This document shows, one piece after another, positions 1 to 10,239 of a stretch of DNA of 64,000 bases (positions are counted from its first letter, which is position 1; every line of letters starts with the position of its first letter). Below the pieces are notes generated by a model. The model did not search any database. It was given only the letters and a program-made list of their open reading frames with translations, and had not been told where the DNA came from. The translations under genes and the position numbers were made by a program. Source of the DNA: Gautieria morchelliformis (taxonomy: Eukaryota; Basidiomycota; Agaricomycetes; Gomphales; Gomphaceae); assembly GCA_015179125.1 (NCBI GenBank), contig WHVA01000098.1, positions 62,001 to 126,000 of the forward strand. Reading direction: 5' to 3'.

Positions 1-60
1 TCATTGCAACCCATGATGGCCTCTTTCCCATTCACTGATACCTCACATCCTCTTCAGTAT
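1..60. repeat. Fragment of S-type LTR
   Basis: The first ~60 bases resemble the S LTR interior around 39870-39920 (same words about 'gatggcctctttccc' and 'attcactgata'). This is a short decayed piece cut by the window edge. No gene is present. Confidence 0.5.
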
Positions 61-455
61 AGGAGGACAATCAAAAAGGTCATGTGATACAGCATATATG
101 AGTATATAATATATATTACAAGAGTATCAATAACAACATATAGGAATATATAGTAGTATTTATAAGGAGAATAATAGATGTTATTAGAAGATTTTGTATA
201 TATTTAAACATCTCGGAGATATATATACATATGAGAGAGTATTAGATTACAAGATAGAGTAATAGATACTTGGACAGATACTTCTAACAGAGATGAGTAG
301 GAGTATTAGTATGAATAGTTATAATGAGAGAGTATTAGACTACAATATGAAGTAATAGTAGTTGGATAAATATTTGTAATATATATGAGAAGGAGTATAG
401 TTTGTTGCTGATAATTATTAGCCCTGGCATATTCCGACTCAAATAAAATTTATTA
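61..455. other. AT-rich stretch without a gene
   Basis: Low-complexity AT-rich DNA with many TATA/ATAT words and no credible coding frame. An 18-base word, tatgaatagttataatga, occurs at 310-327 and again in the same direction at 10614-10631. It therefore flanks the whole Harbinger/gypsy nest and may mark the host DNA or the transposon ends. Confidence 0.5.
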
Positions 456-965
456 ATGGAGCGTGGAAATATTTTCAAGTCAGAATGGGTCCACTCCTGT
501 CTATTCATGTCCACCACTCATGTCCATTGTGTCCTGGCTCCCACCCAAGCTCTAGCACACCTCGAGTTCAATCCCCCTAATGCTCCCTGTCCCTGCATCT
601 TCTTTTTATGGACCCTGGACCGAATCCCTGACACCATTGACTCCGCCAGCCGTGATCGACCCAGTCTTGCTCGCTGGGGACACTCACGTCGCTGCTCTGA
701 TTATCTCTGGACCAGAACACCCTTGGATGGAGCCGGGGCAGGCCAAGGTAATAAAACACGTACGTCACGTGAGGTGTTCACCTCATGCGACCTGGAACAT
801 CTTCTGGGCGCTGTAATCAACATCAACCCATTTATGGCACTGCGTTCCAAAATTGGGGATCGATGGAAGGAAGTGATGAGGATCGTGCAGCCAAAGGGGT
901 TCTGCCAGAACCGGGAGCCTGACACATTGAAGAACAAGGTGTCCTCTCTGTTGGCATGGCTTGAG

Positions 966-1018
966 GTGCATCATCTCCTGTCTCACTCACCACATACCAC
1001 TGCTAATTATATTTATAG
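966..1018 (+). other. Intron 1 of Harbinger Myb-like gene
   Basis: GTGCAT donor and TTTATAG acceptor, 53 nt, phase 0. Splicing joins W-L-E to G-G-K-Q-K-K and avoids stops in the unspliced frame. Confidence 0.55.
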
Positions 1019-1174
1019 GGGGGGAAGCAGAAAAAAGCTCGGTCACCTCTTGGCAGGGAGCTAGACAGCAATCTGGCAGGCTTTGCAGCGCTCTCCAGGA
1101 AGCTGGATGCCATTCAACACCTCAAGCTCCAGGCAAAAGAGACATGTGAGGACCAGAAGGAGCATGTGAAGGAA

Positions 1175-1221
1175 GTGAGTCTCAATGTTTATTAAAATTA
1201 TTAGATACTCAGTGTCTACAG
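1175..1221 (+). other. Intron 2 of Harbinger Myb-like gene
   Basis: GTGAGT donor and TCTACAG acceptor, 47 nt, phase 0, AT-rich interior. It joins H-V-K-E to A-Q-N-W. Confidence 0.65.
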
Positions 1222-1597
1222 GCCCAGAACTGGCTTCGGGCAGCTGGAGAGATCCTGCATGTGTCCATGATGCATGGCCACAAGCACATGACCACGAAGC
1301 GCACGTGGCCCTCCACTCCCTCATCCGATGGTGAGAGCATGAAGGAAAACATGCCTGTGGACAGCCAGGCGGATTCCAGTGGTGAAACGTCCAAGAGGAC
1401 GTGACTCACCAGTGTAAGTCGTGTGGATTCACATTGTGAGTTGTCAAGGGTGGCTCGCCTCATGGAGAAGAATGATGAGCGCAAGGACCGCAAGGAGCAG
1501 AAGATGGAGCAGTTCCATGTGAGCCTTCTTGAGAGGCATAACAGGGCTATTGATATCCAAGAGTGGACGTCAACAGCACTCTTGGAGATCTTGTTTA

Positions 1598-1868
1598 AAG
1601 TGCTTTCACTTTTTATTTTGTTAAACCCAGAATTAAAAATCATTTCAAAGTAATTTCACATTTAATTGTGTTAAACACAGAAGAAAAATTCATTTTAAAG
1701 TGATTTCACTTTTTATTTTGTTAAACCCAGAATTAAAAATCATTTCAAAGTAATTTCACATTTAATTTTGTTAAACACAGAAGAAAAATTCATTTCAAGG
1801 TAATTTCACATTTTATTTGTTTAACACAGAATAAAAAGTCATTTCAAAGGAATTTCATATTTTACTTT
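1598..1868. repeat. ~50-bp AT-rich minisatellite
   Basis: About 5.4 tandem units of ~50 bp. Each carries a TTTCAC..TTTTATT / TTAAACMCAGAA core followed by 'cattttaaa/catttcaaag'. Alternate units resemble each other more than neighbours do (CCCAG versus CACAG), so the higher-order period is ~100 bp. The array sits exactly between the two convergent Harbinger genes and may have served as their shared 3' region. Confidence 0.85.
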
Positions 1869-2294
1869 AGAGGTACAAGCACAGCTACAACATCAAGAGT
1901 GAACATAATTGTCGATGGGGGGGGTGGACATGAATAATGCTGGGAGGTCTGATTCAGCTCTAGACATGCATGGGCATTGGTTAGTAAAACTTCCACCTGA
2001 TACATGAGCCCGCATGCATTCCCCAAGATCTTGTGCTTCCAAAAGCAATGAAGATAGGGCGAGCCTTGTAAGACCAGCCCAAATCCATGCTTGACCGAGA
2101 TATGGACCCCACCCATAGCGGTGTTCCATGCCCGCTGATCAGTGGTTAGGGCATCAGTCCCAGCATAAGGACTTATGATGTACATGCTTACACCGTAAGC
2201 CAAGTCACCATACAGCTAATAAAAGCGGCAAGGGGTTGGGTCTCCTTCATTAGACCCTGGCTGGATTGCATGTGCCTCGATGTGTGAGAGGAGT
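1862..2294 (-). pseudogene. Harbinger DDE transposase, C-terminal half (split)
   Basis: Codes on the minus strand for the second half of a PIF/Harbinger (DDE_Tnp_4-like) transposase. The second catalytic Asp is present in 'LYGDLAYG'. The third acidic residue, expected in a 'RISVEHGFG'-like motif, reads 'HISVKHGFG', so the catalytic Glu is Lys. The tail 'LLTNAHACLELNQTS' is typical of the family. There is a frameshift near 2203 and an indel in the poly-G run near 1917-1923. The gene breaks at 2294 where gypsy A copy 1 is inserted. The first half resumes at 9648. The host bases GGAGT are duplicated at 2290-2294 and 9648-9652. Confidence 0.85.
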
Positions 2295-2766
2295 TGTAAG
2301 GGCAACCCTAGCTGGCTGTGGAGATCACACTGCCACACAACTGACAAGGGGAAATCCAAAGTATGTATAAATGAACAGAGTATACAAGAGAGGGGATTCT
2401 CACCTGACAAGGGGAAATCCAAAGAGAAAAGTCGGAGGACCCCCAATGCCAGCGAGCCCGTATTATACTACGCTGCATAGCCAGGGACAACACTTGGCAC
2501 CTGCCATCTACCCTGCATCCTCCTGACCTCCCTGACCCTTGATCGACCCTTGATGCCACCTATTACGCAAGTTGCTTGATTTCCGACACTGTTCCGAGAG
2601 TGGAAGTCAGAAATTGGAGTGGAACTGGCAAAGCAAACAGAACTGGTGGAAGGTCTCCCAGAAGCGGAATCATTTCTGAAAGCGGAGGCGGAGATGGAAT
2701 CGGAACCGTAAGCGGAGTCGGAAATGGAGTCGGAAATGGAAATGGAAAACAGGGTGTCCCCTGACA
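2295..2766 (-). repeat. 3' LTR of gypsy A copy 1 (one leader unit)
   Basis: Begins TGTAAGGGCAACCC and ends GTCCCCTGACA on the plus strand. Read in sense (minus) it is TGTCAGG...CCCTTACA. It holds one 63-bp leader unit at 2341-2403. It lacks 18 bp in U3 that the partner LTR has. Confidence 0.93.
2341..2403 (-). promoter_or_regulatory. 63-nt GT...AG leader unit, A copy 1 3' LTR
   Basis: In sense the unit starts GTGAGAATCC and ends CCTTGTCAG. It is preceded by a second copy of TTTGGATTTCCCCTTGTCAG. It is intron-like in length and ends, and it is missing as one clean block from the partner LTR at 9266/9267. Confidence 0.6.
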
Positions 2767-5700
2767 TCACCCCCCCTCTAGTGTGCTTGTCCTTGAAGCA
2801 CGGGATATGAGGGATCAAAAGGCCAGTGAGCGGATTCAGCAAGGGGCACAAGGGTGTGTCCTATAGAACTCGCAGAGTTTTTTGGGAGCAGAAACATCTT
2901 GCTCTGGGACCATGAATTCTCCTCATACCCATACCCTTCGCATTTCACGAGGAATTGGAGTCATCCTCGCAAAAACCGGCTGTCCAGGATCCATTCCACC
3001 ACATAGTGCTCTTCCCCATCTACGATTTCCGGTGGAGGTGGCAGACGAGCCTTCTGGCCTGGAATTGGGTCCTCAAGTGCAGGGAGCAACTTCACTACAT
3101 TGAAGACGGGGTGGAGGCAGGACATGGAGTTCGGAAGTCGGAGGCAGTATGCATTCCGTCCAACCCTCCACATCACTGTGAAGGGCCCAAGGTAGCGGTG
3201 GGCAAGCTTCTGTGAAGGGCGTGTGGTGCAGATGTCACTTGCATCTAAATACACCTTGTCTCCAACCTGGTACTCTAGGGCAGGAACCCGGCGTTGGTTG
3301 TAGTACCTTGCCATGTCATCCTTGGCCTTCACAAGGGCAGACTTGGCTTCCAAAAGGGTGGAGTCCATGCGGTCTTGGAACTCATTGACTGTCTCGAGTT
3401 GGGACTCTGCCTGGCATGGCTCAAAGCCCATCTGCGGGTGTCGTCCGGAGTCGATCATGAAGGGAGTCTGCTGTGTGGCGGAATGTACATGGTTGTTGTA
3501 TTGGAATTCCACCAGTGGAAGTAGCTCATCCCAGTCATCCTGCCTCTCATTGACAAAGAGGCGGAGATATTGCTCCAGCTCCTGATTTACCCATTCCGTC
3601 TGTCCGTCCCCCTGCAGATGGTATGCTGTGGTGGCAGCTAGCTTTATTCCGAGCAGGCGGTAGAGCTCCCGTGTCGGTTCCGCAATGAACTGCGGACCTC
3701 GGTCGGAAATGACTTGCTTCAGGAGTCCATGCAATTTCCAGACATGCGCAAGGAACAGGCGGGCCGCTCCAAGGGCCATGATCGTCGTGTGTGTCGGAAT
3801 GAAGTGGGACATCTTGCTTACCGAGTCCTTGACATTCATGATTGCGTCATAGCCATGAGACTCCGGGAGTTCAACGATGAAGTCAACACTGATGGGGTCC
3901 CAGCATGATTCTCGAATTAGGAGTGGAACAAGTTCTCCGATGGGCAGATGTCTCTATGCTTTGGTCCAGAGACAAAGGTCACACGTCTTCACATACTGTC
4001 CAATGTAGCGGGACATCTGAGGCCACCAGTAGTTCCGAGCCACCAACTCCAGCGTCTTCCACCTGCCAGAATGCCCTGCGACCTGGGTGTCATGGTGTTG
4101 GGACACGACGCGGCAGTGGTGGTCTGCCCCATCTGGAACGTAGACCTTGCCCCTGAAGTGGAGCAACCAATCTCGTTCTGACCACTCTGCTGCTCACACT
4201 GACCATGAATGCCCTTTCCGCAGCTCCTCCACCGCCTTCACCACCGATTCCTCCTTCTCTCCATTCCGGTACTGCCTCCGGATGTCCCGGAGCATTTCCG
4301 CTTCCACCCCAACAGCAGTCACTCCTTTGAGGGTGCAGATTGCAAAGAGGCTTGGGTGGAGCAATGTCATGTCAGCATTGTCGCCGCTTCCGCTTCCATG
4401 ATCCGCACGGCGGGATGGGGCATTGGGCTTGCCCATGGTGCGGCCAGGGTGGTGGTGGAGCATGAAGTCAAACCGGGACAGGTGTAGGGACCACCATGCT
4501 TGTTGTCAGTTCAACTTCTTAGACGTGTGGAAGTACTCAAGGTTCTTGTGGTCTGTCCAGATCTCAAAAGGGCACAGAGCACCCTTGAGGAAGTGTCGCC
4601 ACTCCTCCAGCGCTCGGATGATTGCCAGCATTTCCTTGTCATGGATCTCATAGTTCCGCTCAACCGGACTAAGGCTTTTAGAGAAGAAGGCAATTGGATG
4701 CCACCTCCCACCATCTTCCGACGACTGCTGTGACAAGACTGCTCTGGTGGCTGCGTCGGAAGAATCCGCCTCGACTCGATAAGGGAGAGAGTCGTCGGGA
4801 AAGATCAGGACCGGGGCAGAAGTGATCGCCTCCTTGAGTTTGTCAAAGGAGGACTGCTCCGGCTCCCCCCACCGCCATCCAACATCCTTCTTGGTGAGGT
4901 CAAAGAGGGCACAGGCATGGCAGGAGAAGTCCTTGATGAACCGCAGGTAGAAATTGACAAACCCAATGAAGGACTGGACCTCCTTCTTGTTCCGCAGCAC
5001 AGGCCATTCCGACACACTGGAAACTTTGACTGGGTCCATTTCCACGTTTCCTTCCGACACGATCACCCCAAGATACTCTATCCGCGTCCGCTCAAATTCG
5101 CACTTTTCCGGCTTGAGACACAGGTTGTACTCTCGGAGCCGTTCCAGCACTCTCTGCACGACCTCCCGATGTTCCGACATTGTTTTCATAAAGATGAGGA
5201 TGTCATCGAGGTAGACGCAGACAACCCCTTCTTCTATCATGTCACGGACGATGTCATTCGTCATCATCTGGAATGTGGCAGGACTGTTGGTGAGGCCAAA
5301 GAACATGACCTGTGGCTCAAAGAGTCCTTGGTTGGTGCAGAATGCGGCCTTCCACTCGTCTCCCTCCCGGATCCGAACATTATTGAAGCCCCAGCGGACA
5401 TCCAGCATAGTGAAGTACCTTGCCCCGCAGAGTTGTGTGATCAGTTTGGAAATGAGTGGAATGGGGTACCGGCTCGTGATCATGATCACATTCAAGGCCC
5501 GGTAGTCCTGCACAAGCCTGAGTGAGCCGTCCTTTTTGATGAAGAACACCGGAGATGCCATGGGTGACTTGGAGGGGCGGATCCTCCCTGTATGGAGGTT
5601 TTCCGCAAGGAACGCATCGATCTCTACCTGCTCCCTGGGTGACAGCAGGTAGACCTTGCAGTTGGTGGGCTTTGACCCAGGCTCTAACTCAATGGCATGG

Positions 5701-6597
5701 TCCCACAGCTTCCATTGAGGCAGGGCATCAAACGACTCCTTGGCAAAGACATCCTCGAACTCCCGCAGGTACTCCGGAATCTCCATCTCCACTTTATCAT
5801 GCTTCCTGGAGGCTTCTGCGAGGTGTTGTGAAATATTTCCGGTGGCGTGGATGTGTTCCGCTTCTGGTGGAAGGTTCATGTACAGCAAGCGCTCCCCCTC
5901 CGCCAGAGTGTCTTCCAGGCCGAGTCGGACAATGTCGGAATCAGAATCAGAATCAGAATCGGAAGTGGGAGCTGGTTCGAATTCTGCTTCCGAATCCTCT
6001 TCAGCAAGCAGTGGATGGGGGCCAGAACGACATGTCTGTATGAGCCGTTCGGTCTTCCGCTGCTCCTGGCGCTCCTTCCGCACTTCCTACCGGCACATGT
6101 GACACTTGGCTGGGCATCGACTCATCAGCACCTTCTGAGGATCTCCGGGTCGAGTTGATCTCCGGGTTGTGCTCCTGCAGCCAGGTAAACCCGAGGATGA
6201 TGTCTTGCTTCCCCAGGCTGGTGACTGCAAAGGAAGTGCATTCCGTGTGTCCATCGTAGCGGAGAATTGTATCTACTATCTCCGTGATGACCCCGCCTCA
6301 TTGGGGATTCCATCCACATTGAACACGGGGATTGCACGTTGCAACTTCCGTGTGGTCAGTTGGTTCCGTTCCACATAGCCTCGGTCCATAAACTGACCAG
6401 TGGCCCTGCAATCGACAAGGGCAGGTCCAGATTTGACTTCTGCCGTGTCCGTCGTCCGGATTTCCACCTTAATGACCAGTGACTTGGGGCCAGGGGTGGA
6501 GGCAACAACATAGCGCTTCGGGAGGCGTCTCTCCCAAGGGCAGATGTGGGATAGACGGGGTGTCGGATTCGGTTTTTGTGTGACTTTATCTGGTTGG
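2767..6597 (-). pseudogene. Gypsy A copy 1 pol remnant
   Basis: Minus-strand pol in pieces. Protease and linker lie at 6276-6597. Reverse transcriptase and RNase H lie at 4506-6083, with the active-site box 'VYLDDILIF' and 'WTDHKNLEYF' intact. The zinc-binding (HHCC) region of integrase lies at about 3954-4166. The integrase core, GPY/F module and start of the chromodomain lie at 2961-3839. Frames are interrupted near 3000, 3840, 4190, 4505, 5530 and 6120 by indels and stops. The order PR-RT-RH-IN-chromodomain marks a chromovirus. Many Arg codons that are CGN or CGG in copies 2 and 3 read TGN/CAN here, which suggests CpG decay. Confidence 0.9.
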
Positions 6598-7095
6598 TGT
6601 AGTAGACAGGAATTATAGGCAGTAGGTATGGACTTGTTGCTCAAAAGAATAGACTAGAAATTAATTCACTCTCTCAGTGAATTTAGTTGTCACTATAAAT
6701 ATATTATACACTACCTAGAAATTAATTCACTACAGAGGATTTCTAGGTCAATAAATCGAAAGAACACTAGACTAATTTACTTGCCTCTCTCAGTGAATTT
6801 AGTTGTCACTGAGAGAGGGGGAAATCTGTCTCACTGTGCATGTACTACTACCCGGCTCTTTAGCGCCCAAGAGCCCGCGCGTCGAAGTCATTTCAGACTC
6901 CGCTGGGTGCAGCCGCTTTTGAAGATAGAAATAACAAAATAAAATGGAGAGGTAGGGAGTAACTGGAAAATTTCGAAAATAAACAGAGAAATGAATGCAT
7001 GGTACAAGAACAATGTTAGAAGAGATTGAAACACCATACAATAAATCGAATATATTATGCTTGATTTTGGTGCAGGAGCATAAATGCACCCAACA
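6598..7095 (-). mobile_element. T solo LTR inside gypsy A copy 1
   Basis: A 498-bp TG...CA unit (minus: TGTTGGGTGCATTT...CTACA) flanked by GTTGG (6593-6597) and GTGGG (7096-7100), a 5-bp duplication with one mismatch. A sister copy lies at 40176-40657 with perfect duplication ACTGC. It carries no coding frame, so it is read as a solo LTR. It interrupts the gag-pol junction region of copy 1. Confidence 0.85.
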
Positions 7096-7598
7096 GTGGG
7101 TCTGTACGAAGTGAGGGGAGTGGGGGCTTCTCATTCTCTACTTCAAGACAGGCAATCTGGTTATGTACAGGCATCAGGGGCACACATCTCACCCGCTGCG
7201 CGTCACAAAATCCGATGCATATTCCACTTCCGACGTGCCGTGTTCCGCATTTTCGGAAATTTCTTCCACAGTAGGCACTCTGCTTATGTCTGCCAGTGCG
7301 AGGAACTCTGGAAGGAGCTCGAGTTCTCCTCTGTGGTCATAAGCCGGATATCAAAAGCTTGGGGGCACTCGTGGGCATAGTGGCCTGGCTGGCGGCATCA
7401 GAAGCAGGTGATGGTTCCGTTGCCCTTTCCGCGCATGCAGTCAACATCCATTGGGGCAGGGCCACTCTTCAAGGGAGGGGGGATAGGGTTCCTAATAGGA
7501 GCAGGCGGAGCAACCGTCGGAAATATTTTCCATGTCGGAATGAATGCACTTCTGGGTTTGGGAACAGGTGTAGGATGAGCGGAACTGCGTGTCATGTT
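7096..7598 (-). pseudogene. Gypsy A copy 1 gag 3' part
   Basis: Minus-strand remnant of gag's C-terminal half. It has the Pro-rich linker with 'SGPAPMDVD' and then 'GTITCF', which begins the CCHC zinc knuckle seen intact in copies 2 and 3. The frame is broken after the knuckle start, and the segment is cut off from the rest of gag by the G LTR at 7599-8267. Confidence 0.8.
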
Positions 7599-8267
7599 TG
7601 TGAAAAGATTAAGAGTTTGTTGACAATGAGCTTAGGTAGCGATATAATTCAGACTTCGAATAGAAGTTGAATCGAGTAGAAGGTAGATGGATCGAGTATA
7701 CACCGTATGTGTGTGTCTCGAACAGCGGTTACACAATATGTGCAGTAAGATGTTCAATAGCTTCCAAGATAAATGAGTACTGATTGACTGGGGATTCTAC
7801 TTCATACAAGATAGCTATTTAACTACTGTGGGACGAGCTATGATAGAGGAAACCGGTTACCGGCAAAAGTGGATGTGTAAGTGGTATACGGGGGTTATAG
7901 TGCCGGTTACTGCGGTGGGGGTGATCTACCGAGTAGCAGATAGTTTGTATGTATTGGGAATCAGAAAGTAGAAGTAATCATAGAATGTGGACGTGTGGAG
8001 GGAAACGGGGAAAGAAAAGTCTGTACATGATGAAATGATCGGTGTGCCACTCCATGGATCAGAACCCCTTGGGCTCGGGTTTCTGCTTTGGGTCAGGGCT
8101 TGTTCCATGGGTTGTACGTGTGATGATCAGCATAGGGAGGTATGGACTTGTGTAGATAAGTGTGGACGTCAGAATGATCGGTTGTGGTGGGTAGAGTGAG
8201 TGTGTAGGGCATGAGGCGATATAGGTGTTGGAATGTGTTGGGGTCAGGTAGGTATTTTTTTGTAACA
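7599..8267. mobile_element. G solo LTR inside gypsy A gag
   Basis: A 669-bp unit with TG...CA ends (TGTGAAAAGATT ... TTTTTGTAACA) and perfect 5-bp duplication ATGTT at 7594-7598 and 8268-8272. The gag frame of copy 1 continues on both sides exactly as in copies 2 and 3, so this is a clean insertion. It has no coding frame. No other copy was recognised in the window. Confidence 0.87.
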
Positions 8268-9034
8268 ATGTTCCGGTTTGTCTCCACAAAGGCCTCATTT
8301 GTTTCCCTGTTTCGGGACACCCTCTGCACAGCTTGGTACCACCCTTCCGGGTCATTGAAATCCGGAGCTCCATCCCCAAGCAGTGCGACTTGGTCCTGGA
8401 GTGTCAGATTGAGTCCTCGTCGGAATTTGATGACGATCATCTTGTCATCATCATATTGCACAAGGTTGATGAGCTCCTGGAAGTGATCAATGTAGTCATC
8501 GACCAGATCCTTGGCCTGGTACCAGCTGGTCCACTCGAGCTTCGTAAGGGCTGTGAGCTGCTCATTTTTCGGGCAGAACTGGTCGGAAAACACTTTCTCG
8601 AAGGCATCCCAGTCCTGGAAGTAGTTCCTCTTGCCCTTTGCTTCATGTCGGATCACCTTGTTTGCAAAACGGGCTGCGCGGTCTGACTTGAAAAAGGACA
8701 ATGCCCAGTGAATCTGAGCCTGGTCGTTTGGAAAGAGGTCTCCAACAATTGCGAAGTAGATGCTGCATGTGTTGAAGAACGCATGTCCCTTCTCCCGATC
8801 TCCGTCAAAGTCCGCCAGAGTTGCAGGTTTGACCTTTGCCAACTTGGCAGACATCCTCTCTTCCGCTACTTCCGCTTTTCTGAAATACGACTCATCCAGC
8901 ATTGCATTTCCACCACTTCGTGGAATATCTAACTTAGCCAAAATCGTTTGTAAGGCTGTTTCAATCACGTCAGTCTTCATCCGGTTCCACGTCAATTCCT
9001 CCTCCATATTCCAAAGACGATCGTCCAGATCCAT
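8268..9034 (-). pseudogene. Gypsy A copy 1 gag 5' part
   Basis: Minus-strand gag N-terminal and capsid part starting at Met 9034 ('MDLDDRLWNMEEELT'). The retrotransposon capsid core is visible as 'FFNTCSIYFAIVGDLFPND' and 'YIDHFQELINLVQYDDDK'. It reads openly to 8268, where the G LTR interrupts it. The reported frame then runs on into the LTR for ~58 meaningless residues. The sequence is close to the 391-residue Gag of copies 2 and 3. Confidence 0.85.
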
Positions 9035-9208
9035 GTCAGAAGGAGAAATATGGGACAGGATTTCTGGGGTGGGAGCTCGACGTAAGAAGAGGGGCTGTCA
9101 TGTGCCGTGTGCATGGAAGAGGTTGCGATCTCCGAGTCGCTGTCTCCAATTCCAAACGCACCTATGGCGAATGCAATGCGCAGTATGACCACCGGTCCTC
9201 TAAGGAAG

Positions 9209-9218
9209 AGACTTTTCT
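9209..9218 (-). promoter_or_regulatory. Self-priming PBS, gypsy A copy 1
   Basis: Two bases inside the 5' LTR (after GC) the sense strand reads AGAAAAGTCT. This is the exact complement of AGACTTTTCT at the predicted transcript start in the young LTR, as in Tf1-type self-priming. Confidence 0.65.
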
Positions 9219-9220
9219 GC

Positions 9221-9647
9221 TGTAAGGGCAACCCTAGCTGGCTGTGGAGATCACACTACCACACAACTGACAAGGGGAAATCCAAAGAGAAAAGTCTGAG
9301 GACCCCCAATGCCAGCGAGCCCGTATTATACTACACTCCACAGTCAGGGACAACACTTGGCACTTGCCATCAACCCTGCATCCCCCTGACCTCGCTGACC
9401 CTTGATCGACCCTTGATGCCACCTATTACCCGAGTCGCTTGATTTCCGACACTGTTCCGAGAGTGGAAGTCAGAAATTGGAGTGGAACTGGCAAAGCGAA
9501 CAGAACTGGTGGATGTTCTCCCAGAAGCGGAATCATTTCCGAAAGCGGAGTCGGAGATGGAATAGGAACCGGAAGCGGAGTCGGAAATGGAGTCGGAACT
9601 GGGTGTGGTGTTGGAACTGGAAATGGGAGACAGCATGTCCCCTGACA
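9221..9647 (-). repeat. 5' LTR of gypsy A copy 1 (no leader unit)
   Basis: 427 bp. It is aligned with the other A LTRs but lacks precisely the 63-bp GT...AG unit: in sense, ...CCTTGTCAG is followed directly by TTGTGTGG at 9267/9266. It ends at the target duplication GGAGT (9648-9652). Confidence 0.93.
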
Positions 9648-10239
9648 GGAGTCCACTTGCAATCAGGACCCCGCTATTGTTTTGTGGCGCTCTGTATGGG
9701 CCATTGAGGTGAGCAATCAATCCATCTGGGGTCACAACCCCCTGAAATTTCATCCCATGAAACTTCTTGTACCCAGTGTAGGCCAACTCTTGCTGCCTCA
9801 CTGCACGACAGGTCTGGCGTATCGTGCAGTCGATAAACCCAAATATCGACTGCCTGGGAGCCCCCAAATCATGCAGTTTGCATGCATATACCTGGAGCTT
9901 CTTGGGGCTGAGAAGTCCCTCCAATCCCAGCTGAGTAGGTGGCCCCAGTGTGTGTTGACGAAGCTGGCGGTTTCGTTAATCATCTGGGAGATTGCTGACT
10001 GTGTGTGTGCATACTTCATGGCCAGAGACCACTGATCTTCAGGGCTGTGGAGGTGCACACACAGCAGGGTGAGGGACTTGAGAGGTGGGGATCGGTAGCC
10101 ACCCCTTGTAACCAATGGGTCTGGGAGCTCCAAGAGTGAACTGAGGTGCTGCAGTTCCTCTACAGTGAACCTGGAAAGTCAGTGAGTTCCCACAACTGAC
10201 ATACATCAGTAGAAGGCTTACTGAAAATGCCATAGACAC
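9648..10239 (-). pseudogene. Harbinger DDE transposase, N-terminal half (split)
   Basis: Minus-strand first half of the transposase. It has a helical region 'MKYAHTQSAISQMINETASF', then 'FGFIDCTIRQTC' with the first catalytic Asp (the family usually has DGT, here DCT), then 'ELAYTGYKKFHGMKFQGVV' and 'LIAHLNGPYR'. The frame shifts once near 9920. The reading frame crosses the gypsy insertion and resumes at 2289 ('LLSHIEAHA'). Together with the 1862-2294 part this is one gene killed by insertion, frameshifts and the Glu to Lys change. Confidence 0.87.

Larger units (their letters stand above)
456..1653 (+). pseudogene. Harbinger accessory (Myb/SANT-like) gene, disrupted
   Basis: Second gene of a PIF/Harbinger transposon. 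In this class a Myb/SANT-like DNA-binding protein works with the DDE transposase. The recognisable part starts near 789, with 'DLEHLLGAVININPF' and then 'IGDRWKEVM', a helix-turn-helix-like block. It is followed by a Lys-rich linker and a charged coiled coil near 1440-1580. Two GT-AG introns fit the frame exactly: 966-1018 (GTGCAT...TATAG) and 1175-1221 (GTGAGT...TACAG). The third exon hits an in-frame TGA at 1402-1404 where CGA (Arg) is likely ancestral (a CpG to TpG change). The frame then continues into the coiled coil. The 5' end is unclear: the frame is open from 456 but the start Met is a guess. It lies convergent to the transposase, as usual for this family. Confidence 0.6.
2295..9647 (-). 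mobile_element. Gypsy A copy 1 (chromovirus), inserted in Harbinger
   Basis: A full-length but decayed Ty3/gypsy element of 7353 bp on the minus strand. LTRs lie at 2295-2766 (3') and 9221-9647 (5'), with gag next to the right LTR. The target duplication GGAGT is intact on both sides. Pol is broken in several places, and two other LTRs (6598-7095 and 7599-8267) sit inside. Without them the element is ~6.2 kb, the same size as copy 2 and copy 3. The LTRs differ by the 63-bp leader unit, an 18-bp indel and scattered substitutions, so this is an old insertion. Confidence 0.95.

Noticed and set aside
1598-1868. Possible CRISPR-like array
   Set aside because: Units are contiguous tandem repeats without unique spacers, in a eukaryotic transposon.
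2576-2764. Gly/Ser-rich ~60-75-residue frames found in every A LTR (also 9439, 15090, 36305, 41531, 47299)
   Set aside because: Translations of the U3 TTCCG repeats. They recur because the LTR recurs; the sense frame that matters is the Pol tail on the other strand.
7599-8267. Common family for G (7599) and H (27935) because both have TGTTAC ends in one orientation
   Set aside because: Interiors do not resemble each other beyond the first ~6 bases.
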